From Anastrepha obliqua (taxonomy: Eukaryota; Arthropoda; Insecta; Diptera; Tephritidae): 64,000 nt of DNA. Every line of letters starts with the position of its first letter. Within the stretch, counting starts at the first letter, position 1. The translations under genes were made by a program, and so were the position numbers. The notes beneath the pieces are model-generated. The model had not been told where the DNA came from and did not search any database. It saw only the letters and a program-made list of their open reading frames with translations. Shown piece after piece: positions 1 to 12,400 of this stretch. The stretch spans positions 124,947,792-125,011,791 of the forward strand of contig NC_072892.1 of the NCBI RefSeq assembly GCF_027943255.1, written 5' to 3'.

Positions 1-100
1 AACAAAAAAACACACTTGAGAAAAACGCGATTTTGGAAGAAGGAGATAAAAAGGCACTGCCAACCAAAGACTGGTCTAATAGCTGTTTGAGACTAAGGTG

Positions 101-529
101 CGTTTCATAACTATAGGACACATAACATGAATATTTAATCTTTACTCCAAAAATATGTAGGTACTCTGTAAAAATAAATGAATATATGGAAAAATACCGT
201 TATTCTTCTTAGTATCAATAAACAAAAACTTTTCATCGTGGTGTTTTTGTGTTTGTTTGTACCGTTACTTTGAGCACGAGTCAGAGCAATTCGTTACTAC
301 TTTTGCCGTTTCATAACTATAGAACGCATTAGGAATTGAAGCTTTAAAGTGCATTTATGTGTTCGCTGAGTACAACTTTTAATTTAAATCGTTTTTTAAG
401 TAAATAAATATCAATATGCCACGCGGTTCAAAACTTACTGAATTAGAGAGAGGTAAAATTACTGCGTGGGAGGAGGAGGGTCTCTGCGCCTCAGAAATCG
501 CGGGAAAATTATGTCGCAAAATTATGTAG
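101..529 (+). pseudogene. 5' end of a Tc1-like transposon (transposase N-terminus)
   Basis: An ATG at 416 opens 37 codons starting MPRGSKLTELERGK and then hits TAG at 527-529. This N-terminus is typical of the paired-type helix-turn-helix of Tc1-like transposases; no catalytic domain follows. Upstream, the 16-mer CGTTTCATAACTATAG occurs twice in the same orientation (101-116 and 307-322), the layout of inverted-repeat/direct-repeat Tc1 elements with two transposase sites in one terminal repeat. No right end is visible, so this is a truncated copy. Seen: ORF, stop, two direct repeats. Inferred: family and truncation. Confidence 0.6.
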
Positions 530-1351
530 AAATACGTAAACCTTTCATTTGTAATTTATGATAAATTGTCATTGTCAAACATTTATTGTCAATACATAAA
601 GAATGCAGTGATTTTTCCAAGTAAATAATCATTAAAGACAAAAACTATGGTTCTACAAATGGATAGATATTCAAGGCATTTTTTTCTATTCACGGAAAAC
701 TAGCGTAGTTTACGCAATTTTTATCCGATTATTGAAAGTAATACATTAATTTCTTCGCTAATAAATGCACTCAAAGAATATTAACAAACATCTTTAATTT
801 TGTTGTAAAATTATGCAATAAAAAATTGTTAAAGTTAAAAAAATTATAAAAAAAAACACTTTCTCCAAGTTTAATCAAATAAAAATCACCACTAACTAGT
901 TTGAATAACTACTTGTTGTACATCATTTGAAAGGTCTGAAAACTTCAAAATTTTCAAAACATATAAAATATTGAAAATCGGTGAAAAAATGACTGAGATA
1001 TCCGTAGATTACCGAGCAAAGTCTGAAAAAACGGTTATTTATAAATAAATAAAAATTGGAGGGTACAAAAAATATAACAAAAATATTTTTATGCATCATT
1101 CGACCATATAAACAACCTACAGTAGTCAGGTGTATTTCGTTTTTTTTTTTTTTTGTAGCACAGTGTAATAACTCCGGTGCAGAAAGTAAAAAAAGCAAAC
1201 AGAGGTAAAGAAATCAGGTCTATTGATACATTAAAAACTATTGATATGGTTTTTTTCTGGAAATTCCCATGGGTATTTCGTAAATGTGGTTTCGAAACAT
1301 GGAACTAGAATATTTTAAGTTATACTTAGAAGATAGACACCAAATAACGCA
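530..1351. other. AT-rich stretch without a recognisable gene
   Basis: Very AT-rich sequence with homopolymer runs (for example a T run near 1141-1154). The open frames are low complexity and give no recognisable protein. I see nothing assignable. Confidence 0.5.
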
Positions 1352-1608
1352 AATATCTTCTACTCAAATATGAACGAGACGGTATCAATAAAACAGTCCG
1401 TGGATGACATATGGCAAAAATAAGTTTTTTGTTTTTTGGTAGGACTGTTATAAGGTTACATGGCAAATTTCAGCGTGATATGTCACATAGTTTGTTTTCT
1501 GTGCTACTGTAAACAAGTCAAGCTCGAGTGTGTTCTTCGAATTTAACGATGGAAATTCAAGTTGAACAAAGAATTTGTTTGAAACGCTGTTCAACAAATC
1601 CACGATGA
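1352..1608 (+). mobile_element. mariner-like element, 5' fragment
   Basis: This segment matches, nearly base for base, the reverse complement of the mariner 5' end at about 54234-54437. It contains the CGAGAC...ATCAATAAAAC terminal region, the untranslated leader and the first codons (ATG at 1549, MEIQVEQRICLK). The shared sequence ends right after this and the frame stops at 1606-1608. It is therefore a decapitated copy of the same family, retaining only the 5' terminus. Confidence 0.65.
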
Positions 1609-1886
1609 CAGTTTGCCACAACTCGCGCGCGATCTGTAAAAAAATCGCAAATGAAAAAAACTCCTCTTAATTGATCACCCGTTATTTCTTTGACTGGCGA
1701 ATCCCCGTAGTTAAGCGCCATAGGATCACATAGGGTTTATAATTTGTTTATATATAGATCTTTTGTTATATATAGATAGTTTTTATCTTCGTCCAATTAG
1801 CCATTTCATTTTTATTATCTTCAAATGGATTTCATGCCGTTTAAGTTTTATATGCTGCTTCCATCGAAGCTTAGAAATGTAAAGGA

Positions 1887-2021
1887 AATGTAAAATAGTT
1901 GTTGTTGTTTTTGTCATACATATACGGGGAATGCTACTGAAATGGCAGTCCTTGGTCGGATATAAATCCGCGTCGTTCCGGTTACGTAGAACCGACTGTC
2001 GTGGGAACGAATGTAAAATAG
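1887..2021 (-). mobile_element. Short SINE-like insertion with perfect 12-bp target duplication
   Basis: The 111-bp body (1899-2009) is flanked by perfect AATGTAAAATAG duplications at 1887-1898 and 2010-2021. Read on the minus strand it starts ACGTTCCCACGACAGTCGG, contains GGTTCTACGTAACCGGAACG, then GGATTTATATCC, and ends in a CAA-rich tail (GTTGTTGTTG on plus). A long duplication plus a simple-repeat tail is the mark of LINE-type retroposition. Partial relatives lie near 26331, 36871, 37377, 52434 and 57938. The GGTTCTACGTAACC segment is only loosely like a pol III B box, and no A box is evident. Confidence 0.7.
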
Positions 2022-2529
2022 TAAATGTTAAAATGTTTAGTTTTACTCCAGAAAATCATATGCACCCAGGAACCCAGATACTTTAAAGATGGACTTATGT
2101 TTTCAAAGTCTTGACGTTCGTTAAACTTAGCCCCGATGAAATACAGTTGTTTGGTGACTGAACGTCAATACTTTATGTTCTCGGTCCGTCTTTGGAATAC
2201 CTTACCTTGTAAATTAAACGTATAAAAGAAAGCTCGTGCTTCAAACATATGTAAATTGCTTCGCTACCTTGCCGAAAAATGCTGAATGTACTCAAATGAT
2301 TTCTCATTATTTCAATATATTCCAATTAATCCCTACTACTATTTTTACCTTATTTTCATTTTTTAATACCTTCACCAACTTTAACGTCTTTGCCATTATC
2401 CTGGGTTGGGTTGCTTGGTTAAAGTGGTGATTCTTCCAGAATCTAACTAGCGCTTCCTCACCATTTTGTTGCCACATCTTCGTTACCAATTTGTTTAACG
2501 GTTATTTACAGCATTACTATATCCAGTCT

Positions 2530-2820
2530 GTGGGGCTTAAGAACCTTATTAGGTTGTTGACGTCACAGCAAAACAGTTGTTGGAGCCTCTCGAACAGTGG
2601 TTTGCCCAGGATTGAAATTCTCTCTTTCCATAAGACACCATAACACAGGGCATTCACAGAGGAAATGGAAAATCGTTTGCCTTTTCTCTGGTTTTTTACA
2701 ACTGTGACAGTGTGTGTTGTGAGGAGTTCCCATTTTGACTGCTTGGTCTCCGATAAACCAAAAGCCAGTTATGACTGCCGTTAGTCTCCAGGCGTTCCGT
2801 CGTTTCATGTTTATCAATGT
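2530..2820 (-). pseudogene. LINE fragment: C-terminal zinc-knuckle region
   Basis: The minus-strand frame reads LTAVITGFWFIGDQAVKMG, then CHSC...IFHFLCECPVL. This aligns by eye with the C-terminal tail of the RNase H-bearing LINEs elsewhere in the window (CRSC...VEHFLCNCPAL at 40.7 kb, and CPAC...ADHFLCVCPAF at 26.8 kb). The fragment is short and broken on both sides. It is a relic of a non-LTR retrotransposon, not a host gene. Confidence 0.6.
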
Positions 2821-3174
2821 TGAGGTTGTAGGTGGTCCATAACGTTCTGGAAATTTTGCATTTCGTCTGGTATTTCCATCTACAATCCGCGATTCGGAGG
2901 TATTTTAGGGAAATTATATTATTGACTGCAACTAATGGTGTAAATACCGATTTAAGGATCCTATTCAATAAATATGCAATAATATTAACAAAAAAAAACA
3001 ATATATACTGCCATGATAACATACACATACATACATGCATGCTGCAATCAAACACAAGTGGAAAGATTGTTAAAATTGCGAAATAAGGGCATGCGACATA
3101 CATACATACATACATATGTATATTGAAAGGTATAAGATCTACTACTTAGTACAGTACATACATCAATTAAGTCA

Positions 3175-3510
3175 ATGTCTGAGTCTTTAAAGTGGTTTAA
3201 TATAAAAGAAAGATTTGAACTAAGCACCCTTATGGCAGTCCACAAAATAAAGAATAAAAATGCACCAGTGTATTTAGCAAATAGGATTGAATGCGTAAAA
3301 GTACAAAGACATGAGTTACGAAAAAATGATGATTTTAGAATTGGGTATAGACAAAACCATAAAGCACAAAATTCAGTGTTTTATATTGGTATGAAATTGT
3401 ATAATACATTACCAATGGACACAAAAAACAAGACAAGATATATAGCATTTAAACAAAAATGTGTAGAAATCATTAGAAATAATAGAAATAACGCAATATA
3501 TACAACGTAG
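3175..3510 (+). pseudogene. LINE fragment: region C-terminal to reverse transcriptase
   Basis: An open frame of 111 codons includes LKWFNIKERFELSTLMAVHK, APVYLANRI, a HELRK...FRIG block and SVFYIGMKLYNTLP. That pattern (W-x-x-x-x-R ... A/PxYL ... LWN-LP-like) is the conserved segment after the thumb of CR1/L2/jockey-type LINE reverse transcriptases. No polymerase motifs precede it, so it is a 5'-truncated insertion. A run of AAT-rich sequence after 3513 may be its tail. Clade is uncertain. Confidence 0.55.
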
Positions 3511-3644
3511 AGTATTGTTAGTACTAATAAAATAAATAATAACAATTAAATATAAAATGATCTTTGGAAAACACTGCTTTTGACATGTCATTGACAAAGT
3601 CATTTACATTCAGTAACTTATTTCTGGTACGGTAGTATGCAGAG

Positions 3645-4117
3645 TTAAGGGGGTGGTAGGGTTTAGCGCTAAAAAAAAACACTTTTTTTTGAATTTTTTA
3701 CAGAAATATGGCTTAAGATACTTTAATAAAATCAGCTGCATGTTATTGTACATCTTTTCAATAAGTTTTTAAAAAATATTAATAATAAAATATTGACAAA
3801 TAAGCCCATGACAGAGTTTTTTTGGAGATATGTTTTTCGAGAGGTGCTCTGCGGTGCCAATCGGCATTCGTCGTAGAATCATCTGAAACCAAAAAAGTCG
3901 AATTTTTCAGTTAAAGTATGACGTATGACGCGTTTGAAAAAATGACTCTGAAAAATTATCTATGCTCCGCATTCGAGGTAGAGTGCCTACAAAGGCTATA
4001 ACTTTGAGAGTTCTGCTCCGATCCACTTAAAATTTTGACACAACATTCTTGAAATGATTTACTATAAGATGAGTGAAGAAAAAAAATTTCGATTTTGTGA
4101 CCCTACCCCCCCCTTAA
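3645..4117. mobile_element. TTAA-flanked MITE with GGGGGTGGTAGGGT terminal repeats
   Basis: A 465-bp body (3649-4113) is bounded by TTAA at 3645-3648 and 4114-4117. The left terminus GGGGGTGGTAGGGT is matched by the reverse complement of the right terminus GGGGGGGGTAGGGT. TTAA target duplications are characteristic of piggyBac-type transposases. No transposase frame lies inside, so it would be nonautonomous. Confidence 0.6.
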
Positions 4118-4367
4118 CGGCAGTACTGTAATGAGAAAGGGGAATTTATAACCTTACATTCTGGTTAAAAAGTAGTCAACAGCGAAATTATACTCAAATA
4201 CGTATAAGGAATGTTACAACAAACACAACAACAATTGGGGTAATACCATCGCTACTGCTGAACCATAATTTTGTTATAAGATCGATTTTTCTTTGTAGAC
4301 TTTATTTAAAACATACTTGGATTTTTACAACATGTATATGAGTTTAAATTTTTGCTTTTATAAATCT

Positions 4368-4914
4368 TCTATACTATAAAAGTGAATGTCTGTACGTTGT
4401 CCGCGCATCACTACGAAACGACAACAACAAATGACGTAAAAATGTTTATACATTCATATTTTCACCCAATGAACGTTATAGGCATGTTTTTATGATGGAA
4501 CTCCCTTCCCACAGCCCCCAGGCCGCGCCACCTCTCTCATTCGTCACTAATAATCGAATATTTGCTTAAATTTAATCTAAAAAATCTTAGTTTTTCCTAT
4601 TTTCCACTATTTATAGCACACTCTAGACTTCATAATCCGCATAAGCTGTTCAACTATGACCCAAATGCAAAGTTCAAAAACGGTTTGAGATAGAAAATGA
4701 ATAAATATAATTTTGCTTGATATTTTTCTGATTGGTTGTTTTGATTTTATTCAACGAGGCATAGCAGCGGATGCCGGGTATTGTAATATTATGGTTATTA
4801 ATAAAAAATTATTTTCTATGAAATTATTGTTTGTAATTCTTTTATATATCTACATACATATCCTAAATCCCTCAAAACTACTCCTACGCGAGCGGGGCCG
4901 CGGGTTAAAGCTAG
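4368..4914 (+). mobile_element. Nonautonomous Helitron/Helentron
   Basis: The left end TCTATACTATAAAAGTG and right end ...GCGAGCGGGGCCGCGGGTTA...GCTAG fit Helitron-type termini: 5' TC, 3' CTAG preceded by a GC-rich hairpin. The element lies between T (4367) and T (4915), which suits the T-T insertion preference described for Helentrons. No Rep/helicase frame is present in its 547 bp. The assignment rests on the ends only. Confidence 0.6.
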
Positions 4915-4919
4915 TATAA

Positions 4920-6457
4920 TATAATAAAGACATGAAGTGTATCTAAAATAATATTTATATTCACAGTTAAACAGTTATTTGTTATTTATAATGAATGATA
5001 CATATATACATATGTATATTGATAGTGAATGCATTAGAAAATTTTGCCTACTTACAATTTCAATACAAAATAAATAAAAAAATCAAATAAACCTACAATT
5101 TCACGCCACCCCCGAACGAAACACATGCATACATACGTACATATATGCAAACGCACATATTTTCCATTCATATACTCGTATACTCGTATGTGTATGCATA
5201 ACTTAGGAACGACAACTAGCATCACTTCGCCATGCGCAGAAATCATTGATAGCGAAACCGTGGCGTGCGGACTTTGAATTAATAACAAGCTTATCCTGGT
5301 TTCTCCACTTACATATGTATGTATGTATTTGAACTCTCCCATAGTGTACTCTGAGTTCTAATTATTAAACACTCAACAGGGGCAATTAAAGTCTCATATA
5401 CAGCTTTAAACTAATATAAGCTAAACATAATCTACACACCTACCTAATTTAAAGATAATCAAGTTATAACTCGATTATGATTATGCGGTAGTAAATATCT
5501 TTTTCATCTTTAACAATAACTTAAACAGCTAACCACTTTTTTGTAAGTCTGAATGAATATATGGTACATACATAAGTGCATTTGTATTTTTCCGATTTCG
5601 AATTTGAACCTAGTACTGCTGTCCCCGTTTGTACGGTTTCACAAATTTATTGATAACTTCAAGAGTTGTTAGTTTTATTGTAATAGTTGATACAATGTAA
5701 TACTACTTGTATGTATATAATATGGTATATGTCAACATACGCACATTATGTTTTATATATATATGTACCTACTTATGCTATTTTACTGCGTATGCACACA
5801 TGCATATGTAAACATGTACTTTGAACCCGCAATTTAGAACCAGCAGACGTAATCAACTCGCGAGGCTGTTGCCGTCCTGTGTAAGTGAAGTGATTTTTGG
5901 CTTTACCTTTCGGCTTCCACACATCACCATTGACAGTGGCGGCAACCAAGATTTATATGTGCATAAGTATGTATAATATGTATATGAAGGCCCTAAGTAT
6001 TCTTTGAGAAGATTCAACCATTTTTATGCTGTAGGGTATAGTTTGAAATATGCAAGTATATTTAGGCTTCTTTACGCTTCCACACGTTTTTATTAACTCT
6101 TTGTTTATTATTAATTATCATACATATCGCTTGTTTGCTGAAAGCGATAACTCAAAAATAAAAACGTCTTCAAAATTACCAATATACTATGCCTGCCTAA
6201 GTAAAAGTAAATACACATTTTCATCTACATATGTAATGATATGATACTAATAGATATCGGCAAGAATTTTTCACAGCACAAAATAAGAGGTGGTGGTAAT
6301 TTCTGCATACCTAAACAAAATTTGTTTTTGGATTATGCTACTCTTGCAGGAAGTGAGTGATATGCACCTGTGGTATATTTTACAATATAAGTGAATAAAC
6401 CTTTGTTTCATTCATAGCGTTGATATATTGTTGTTTGTTTTTGTTTTTGTTTTTCAG
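4920..6457. other. Region upstream of the acyltransferase first exon
   Basis: AT-rich sequence with many TACATA/TATG microsatellite stretches. A possible 5' untranslated exon ends at 5880 before a strong donor (CCTGT|GTAAGTG at 5881); its reading frame has a stop and no later ATG, so it would be noncoding. Otherwise nothing is recognisable. Confidence 0.3.
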
Positions 6458-9400
6458 AGCTCTTGATATCTTAGCCAATCTGTTTCCTTTTTTGAAATTG
6501 AATATTGATTATCGGCCATCGATGGTAAAGTTGAATTCTATGGGTAATGAACTCCTAACAACGCTGCGTAGCAATGTCAAAGAGGTAAGTGATGTATATT
6601 AAATGATTACAAACGGATTAAAACGATTTCTTATCATTTCTGCCTGTATGTACATACATATATACACACATCTGTACATACATATGTTCATATGCATGTG
6701 TGTGTACATATGTGTATATTTATTTTAATTACAAATTTCTTTTGTTTCTTACTAAATATCACTTCCTGCTATTATGGAATTCTTTATTGCAATATTCCGC
6801 TTGTTTTTTGTTTTGCTAGTAAATTAGTTGTTTTTCTTACTAATATTGCACCTTTTCTTTAACATTTTTCTATTCAAACGTATACTTACTTTAAAGTACA
6901 AGATAAACAATCAAGCCAAATCATTATCATATCGAAATATATTAAAAAGGTATTTCAGATCGGGATCATTTTTATCATGATTCGTTGTAATTAATAATGT
7001 AATGCACATAACGGCAATGCGGCATTCACTAAGCCATCTTTGATTGTGCGAAATTCAATAATTTTTCTTATTTAGCAGCAGATGCTGTTCGACAACACTG
7101 ATTTACAAATAATTAATCATTTTTTTATCCAAGAAACAGATTACCTAATTCCCCTGTAAAATCAGTCGTTGAGTCCGTAAATCCACATAATTTCTTTTCT
7201 GTCATGTAGTTTTCACGATATCGCCAACTAACTAACACAAAAATTTCTCATATCTGAAGAATCCGTTAACTAATCAAAACTTAAATTTGCTATATTTTTG
7301 TAGCATTTTTCATTAAAATTAAACGTCTCTAGATATTTACAAATTAATAAAAAAAGTTTTTTGTATTGCAAAAATTTAAAATTTTCTATTCATATTAGTT
7401 TGGGGAACAAACCCCATTATTTTCTCGGTAGATGGTTGTAGTGATCGATATCTCGTAAAGTATCGATCATACAATTTAAAGTGTATGCACCTTGTCAAGG
7501 TGATATTCTACACTAAAAGAAATCTTTTGCTGTTTTTTGTTTGTTCCATTCAGTTGTGAGTTATAGATTACAGTTAAGAATAGAAGTCAACAAAGAGAAA
7601 GCTCGGTATGGTGCCGATACAGTAACTGCTAATTACGTGCAATTTTGGTTTCGTCAATGCCATTCAGGCATTTTTGATGTTAAAGAAAATGTCGATAAAA
7701 TCACAGAAATAATCAAAGTTGACCGGCATATTGGTAGTCGTAGCATCGCCCAGGAGTTAAAGATCGACCTTAAAACAGTTTTAAATCATTTGCTCAAGAA
7801 TTGTACGCAAAAATAATGTATTTCTTTTTCCCCAAACTAATATTGTAAGAAGTATATAAGAAAACGATTTTCGAAAAAATTTTTACTCATCCCTTAAACC
7901 TAACATATCTAGGAATACTTTCAGATATAAATGAAAACAAAAAATTCTTAAATAAAAGATATAAATATTGTTCGCATGAAAATAAAAATACTAATTTTGC
8001 ATTGACTACACGTAAGTAAAGTTTAACAAGTGGTCAAGACAGAATCAATTTTTGTGAAGTCATTTGTTGATTTTTCTAGAAGTAGTATTATTTTAGGCTA
8101 TAAATTTGAGCTATGAAACTAAATATTAATAGCATATTTACAATATCTTTTTAAAGAACATGAATGCAGATATCAAACTTGAAATTTAAAACAGTAATTT
8201 AAAGAACTAATTTAGCAAATTCCAAATTTCAAATTTACAGTCAGATTAAAATTGACAAATAAAATTCATTATTATTGAAAGTATGTACGTATGCAAATAT
8301 TTTTGCTTAATAGAATAAGCGAATCATTGCGGAGGGCTGAGAGGAATGATGTGCACGCAATTAAATTGACACAAACATATATTTTTCAATGCTTCATGTT
8401 TTTAATATTTGTACGACCAGATGAATTGATAGTGGAGACATAAAATCTGTTAGCCATAGACAGAGCGTGTGCCATTATAATCACTTGCATGACTTCTACA
8501 AAATAGAGGTCGTTTTTATTTTTACTCAGCAAAAATGGAAACATTTCAAATGGTGATGCGATCGAATGCCCCTTGTTAAAAAAGTAATTTTATTCATAAA
8601 TTCGGTAAAGCATTTTATTTCCAATATTTAATTGATTCAAATGTTAACCTTTTGATATTTCAAAGGAAGCGAATAATCTCGTGTTCAATAACACAAAAAT
8701 GTGTAATATTTATTTCTCATTTTTGCAACTAGGCCTTCGTTAACGCCAAAAAAACATCCATCTCTCTAAATTTGAAAGAAAAAAGAGGATGTCTGTAAAG
8801 TCGGTTTACTGACGATAGTTTAACGTGATAACGTCATAAGAAAATACTGATTGAATGGTTGCACTTTTCAAAAGAAAATTTTAATTTTATTTGTTTGATA
8901 GATATTTTGTATGGATATAGAGAATGAGTTAACATTAACATAACATAATATACTTTAACATAACATAACATAACAAAACATAACATAACAAAACATAACA
9001 TAACATAACATAACATAACATAACATAACATAACATAACATAACATAACATAACATAGCATAACATAACATATCATAACATAACATAACATGCTGTTCAA
9101 GCAAGGTAACGACGCATGAGCAAGATAACGACGCATTTTTTAAACAACATTAAAACAACAGGTATTATTAACAAACTTGGTTTTATTTTAAATTCTTCAA
9201 GTAAATCAAATTAATAATAATCAATAAGAAGGCATATGCAAATACAAATACGTGAATTTATATATGTACATATGCACATATACATCACATATACGCTCAC
9301 TTAAGTAGGAGAGAGCAAGATGTCGAACGTTGCCGTTCGTTTGCTTTGTTTGCTTTGTCGTTCGTTCCGTTCATTCAAGGTAACGGCAATGAGCAAGGTA

Positions 9401-12400
9401 ACGACACATGAGCAAGGTAACGGCAATGAGCAAGGTAACACTAATGAGCAAGGTAACGACACATTTTTTCGTGCGTGCAGCCTGTTAAATCGAATTATAA
9501 GACGTTATCACGTCAAAAAGTGACACTTCCATGCTAGAGAGACACACATTTTGTGCACTTACATATTTGCAAAAATTAGGGAAAGTGCGCCACCTACTTG
9601 AGTGGTCTTAACATTGTTAGGGAACTAAACATCTAGAGCCCAATAGTTTTAGACTATTTGACGAATGCTGGATAAAGAAAAAACTTATTGCTATAAAATT
9701 TTGAAACCGAACGGTTACTGATAATGAAGAATGGATCACGCACACATGCCCGAAACGTTCTCAAACTCTGTCACATGCGCACATCAGGTAATGCTGCATG
9801 TTTTGTGGAAATAACCAAGTGTTTGATTCTGATACGTATTGTCATCAAATGAAGTAAGCCGCCCAATTGAAGCGGTTAGAATTGAAAGTATGGCGTGTCC
9901 ATTGCAATGTCAGTTCACACACATATGTATGTATGTACTCGTGTATGAATGTACAGGAATGGCAACGCACTATTTGCAGTAACGATGTCGAAAAAATTGC
10001 CTTGTTTATGGCACTTTGATGGTTTCCGTCAAAATTGTACCGGCCTTTCTGCGGTCTGCTCATTGTTACAGTCCAGTACAAGTAGAAGACTCGGCCTGAT
10101 GTAAAGCCCACAGAAAGAAAGCGGATACGGATGCCTTTGAACATCTCAGCCATTATAACCACCTGGGGCACATTGAGATCCCACGGGACTGCCGCTGCAG
10201 GAATACCCTGTTGTTAGGTATCGCTGTAAGAGTCAATGAATTTGCCCGTAACCTCTAGGAGCTGGGTTTGCTTTCGATTGTGCCTGTTTCCATTTTAGTG
10301 CCGATCAGCAGCGGGTGCAGTAACAGGTTAAATGTCCCTCTGCTCTCGCTCTTTGTCCCTCTGCTCTCGCTTAGGTTGTGCGCTGGTTGCCCAATTGAAA
10401 AGCTGCTTCTGAAGTTTTACTCTCCTCCATATAACGCAGGTACCATTTTACGCTCGCCACTCAACCCAGCCCTTCTGATATCGTCCAGCCCACCAGGACA
10501 TCCGAGTGGCGTCAAAGTTGGGGGTTTGTCCCATTTTCTGCTCTTCTCCCTGCCGTTGACGGGCGACCCCTCGGACTCAGTGTGCCGGAGGGTATGCGGT
10601 TACTGCCAGCTGTAGTTAGCGGAAGCTCTTTCTAACGAGTGTTGAATGTGTTCGACCAGTATCAACCGCTAAGGTCCTTAGTGCTGTATGGCCTCTACCT
10701 AGTTGTAATAGCGATCGCGATTCAGAGCTGCTGGGTCGGTGACTAGCCCGACGAATAGCAGCAGCTATTCCTCTTTGGAGGTTTTCTCATTCTTTCTTAA
10801 TCAATTTTCACTCCGTGCCAAGGCGAATTTATTACAGGTGACAGCAAACACATATAAGTAAAACCCTACATGTATTTGTTGTTGCGTTTGGTCCAACCAT
10901 CACGTCAAAATCAGCAAGCAAATCTAAACATACGAATGTAAACATACCAATACATACAAACAAAGCATATCATTTTGACGTAAGCCATACCTACGGTGAA
11001 AAATTCAGCTGGGTGAATGCTGTCATCTTAATAAATCCACCTTGCTCCGTGCTGATCTCAAAATAGTCTAAATAACCAGTATAGTAAAGGAAATAAACAA
11101 GCTAAAGAAAGAGGAAGAACAAGCAAAAGTAAGCGGAAAGTCAAGAATATAAAGGATTTTCCAATAACAGGAGTTATTTTGAATAGCCCGCTATTTCGGT
11201 AGATGTCACTTTTAAAGCTGTCATTTTTTGATATTTGACAAGTAGAAACTACGCCATTAATAAAAATGGAACGATACACGCTTAAGCAACGCGTTGAAAT
11301 TATTAAAATTCACTATAAAAATGATGAAAATGTGGCAGAGACGGTTCGTAAAACTCGAACATTTTTGGGTCATCGTGAAGAACCTTGTCGGACCGCAATA
11401 CAGAAATTGGTGAAAAAATTCGAGCTGTTGGGACAAGTTAGTGATGTGAAGAACAAAACCCGTGCACGTCGCTCAAGAACAGCCGAAAATATCTTCCATT
11501 TCCATTTCCACCCCGGTGGCTTCGTTAACAAGCAAAATTGTCGGATCTGGGTCGGATTTTTTATGGCCGGAATTGGATGGTATCGATCTGAACAACGTTT
11601 ATTTTCAACAAGATGGCGCTACGCGCCACACAAGTAACGAAACCATTGATCCTTTAAAAAACAGCATAAAAACAAAAAATATGTCAAAAGTTAGTTTTCT
11701 TACGAATATTTCATGCCTATATTTTTTTTATTTTATATTTTGGCTTCTTAAAAACTACTACATACAAATAAAAAACTCAAAATTTAGTTTACAAGTGTTA
11801 AGTCTGGCAACTACAATTGTTTGACAATTGTTTTTGCATTGCATATTTGTGTCTGGTGCTCCATGCAGCGGGCTCAGTGTATTATTACAGTTGTATCGCG
11901 TATAAATTTTTGTGTGTAGTGCATTTTTTTTGCCAGATTGGTGAAGGGTCTACTAACAATATTTTATTAGAACTCTGTAATTGGTGCAACATTCCAATTG
12001 TTGTGAACATATTGGATTTAGGTGTACGATGTCGGACGATGAATTCCGCGCGCGTGGTTGGTTTGAGGTCAGTCATTATGGCCGGCATTAGCTATACATA
12101 ATTAGTCAAATAAGATTGCAATTGTCATTTGTTACGTCACAAATAGGTATAAAGTCACTTTGTGTATTTACAGGAAACAAAGCAACCAAATGCGTTAACA
12201 CACGCTCAGGGTACAAACAACTTGCTGGAGTTGACTCCACATGCCGGCCGGAAACCGTACCATTCAATGTTTGACTGGGGTGTTTACTTTCCGTTTGTTG
12301 CACAATGCTTGCGCATAAAACGTTTTGAATATCCACAGGTGGGTGCATATGAACATATTATCTATATGTAAAATAAAAATATAAAATCATGTTTTGGTTC

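Larger units (their letters stand above)
8823..9513. mobile_element. Inverted-repeat-bounded element with internal tandem arrays
   Basis: ACGTGATAACGTC at 8823-8835 is repeated inverted as GACGTTATCACGT at 9501-9513, each followed inward by a TTAT/ATAA-type extension. Between them sit an ACATA microsatellite, a GCAAGATAACGACGCAT segment and an 18-bp minisatellite with the same core. No coding frame other than repeat-encoded ones is present. It resembles a MITE or foldback element with subterminal repeats, but no target duplication is visible. Confidence 0.4.

Noticed and set aside
8834..9136. A 100-codon minus-strand ORF with CYVML repeats
   Set aside because: It is the translation of the ACATA microsatellite; the five-base period keeps a frame open without coding.
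9375..9464. Tandem array with regular units, considered as a CRISPR array
   Set aside because: Units are contiguous 18-bp minisatellite repeats without spacers, and the DNA is eukaryotic.
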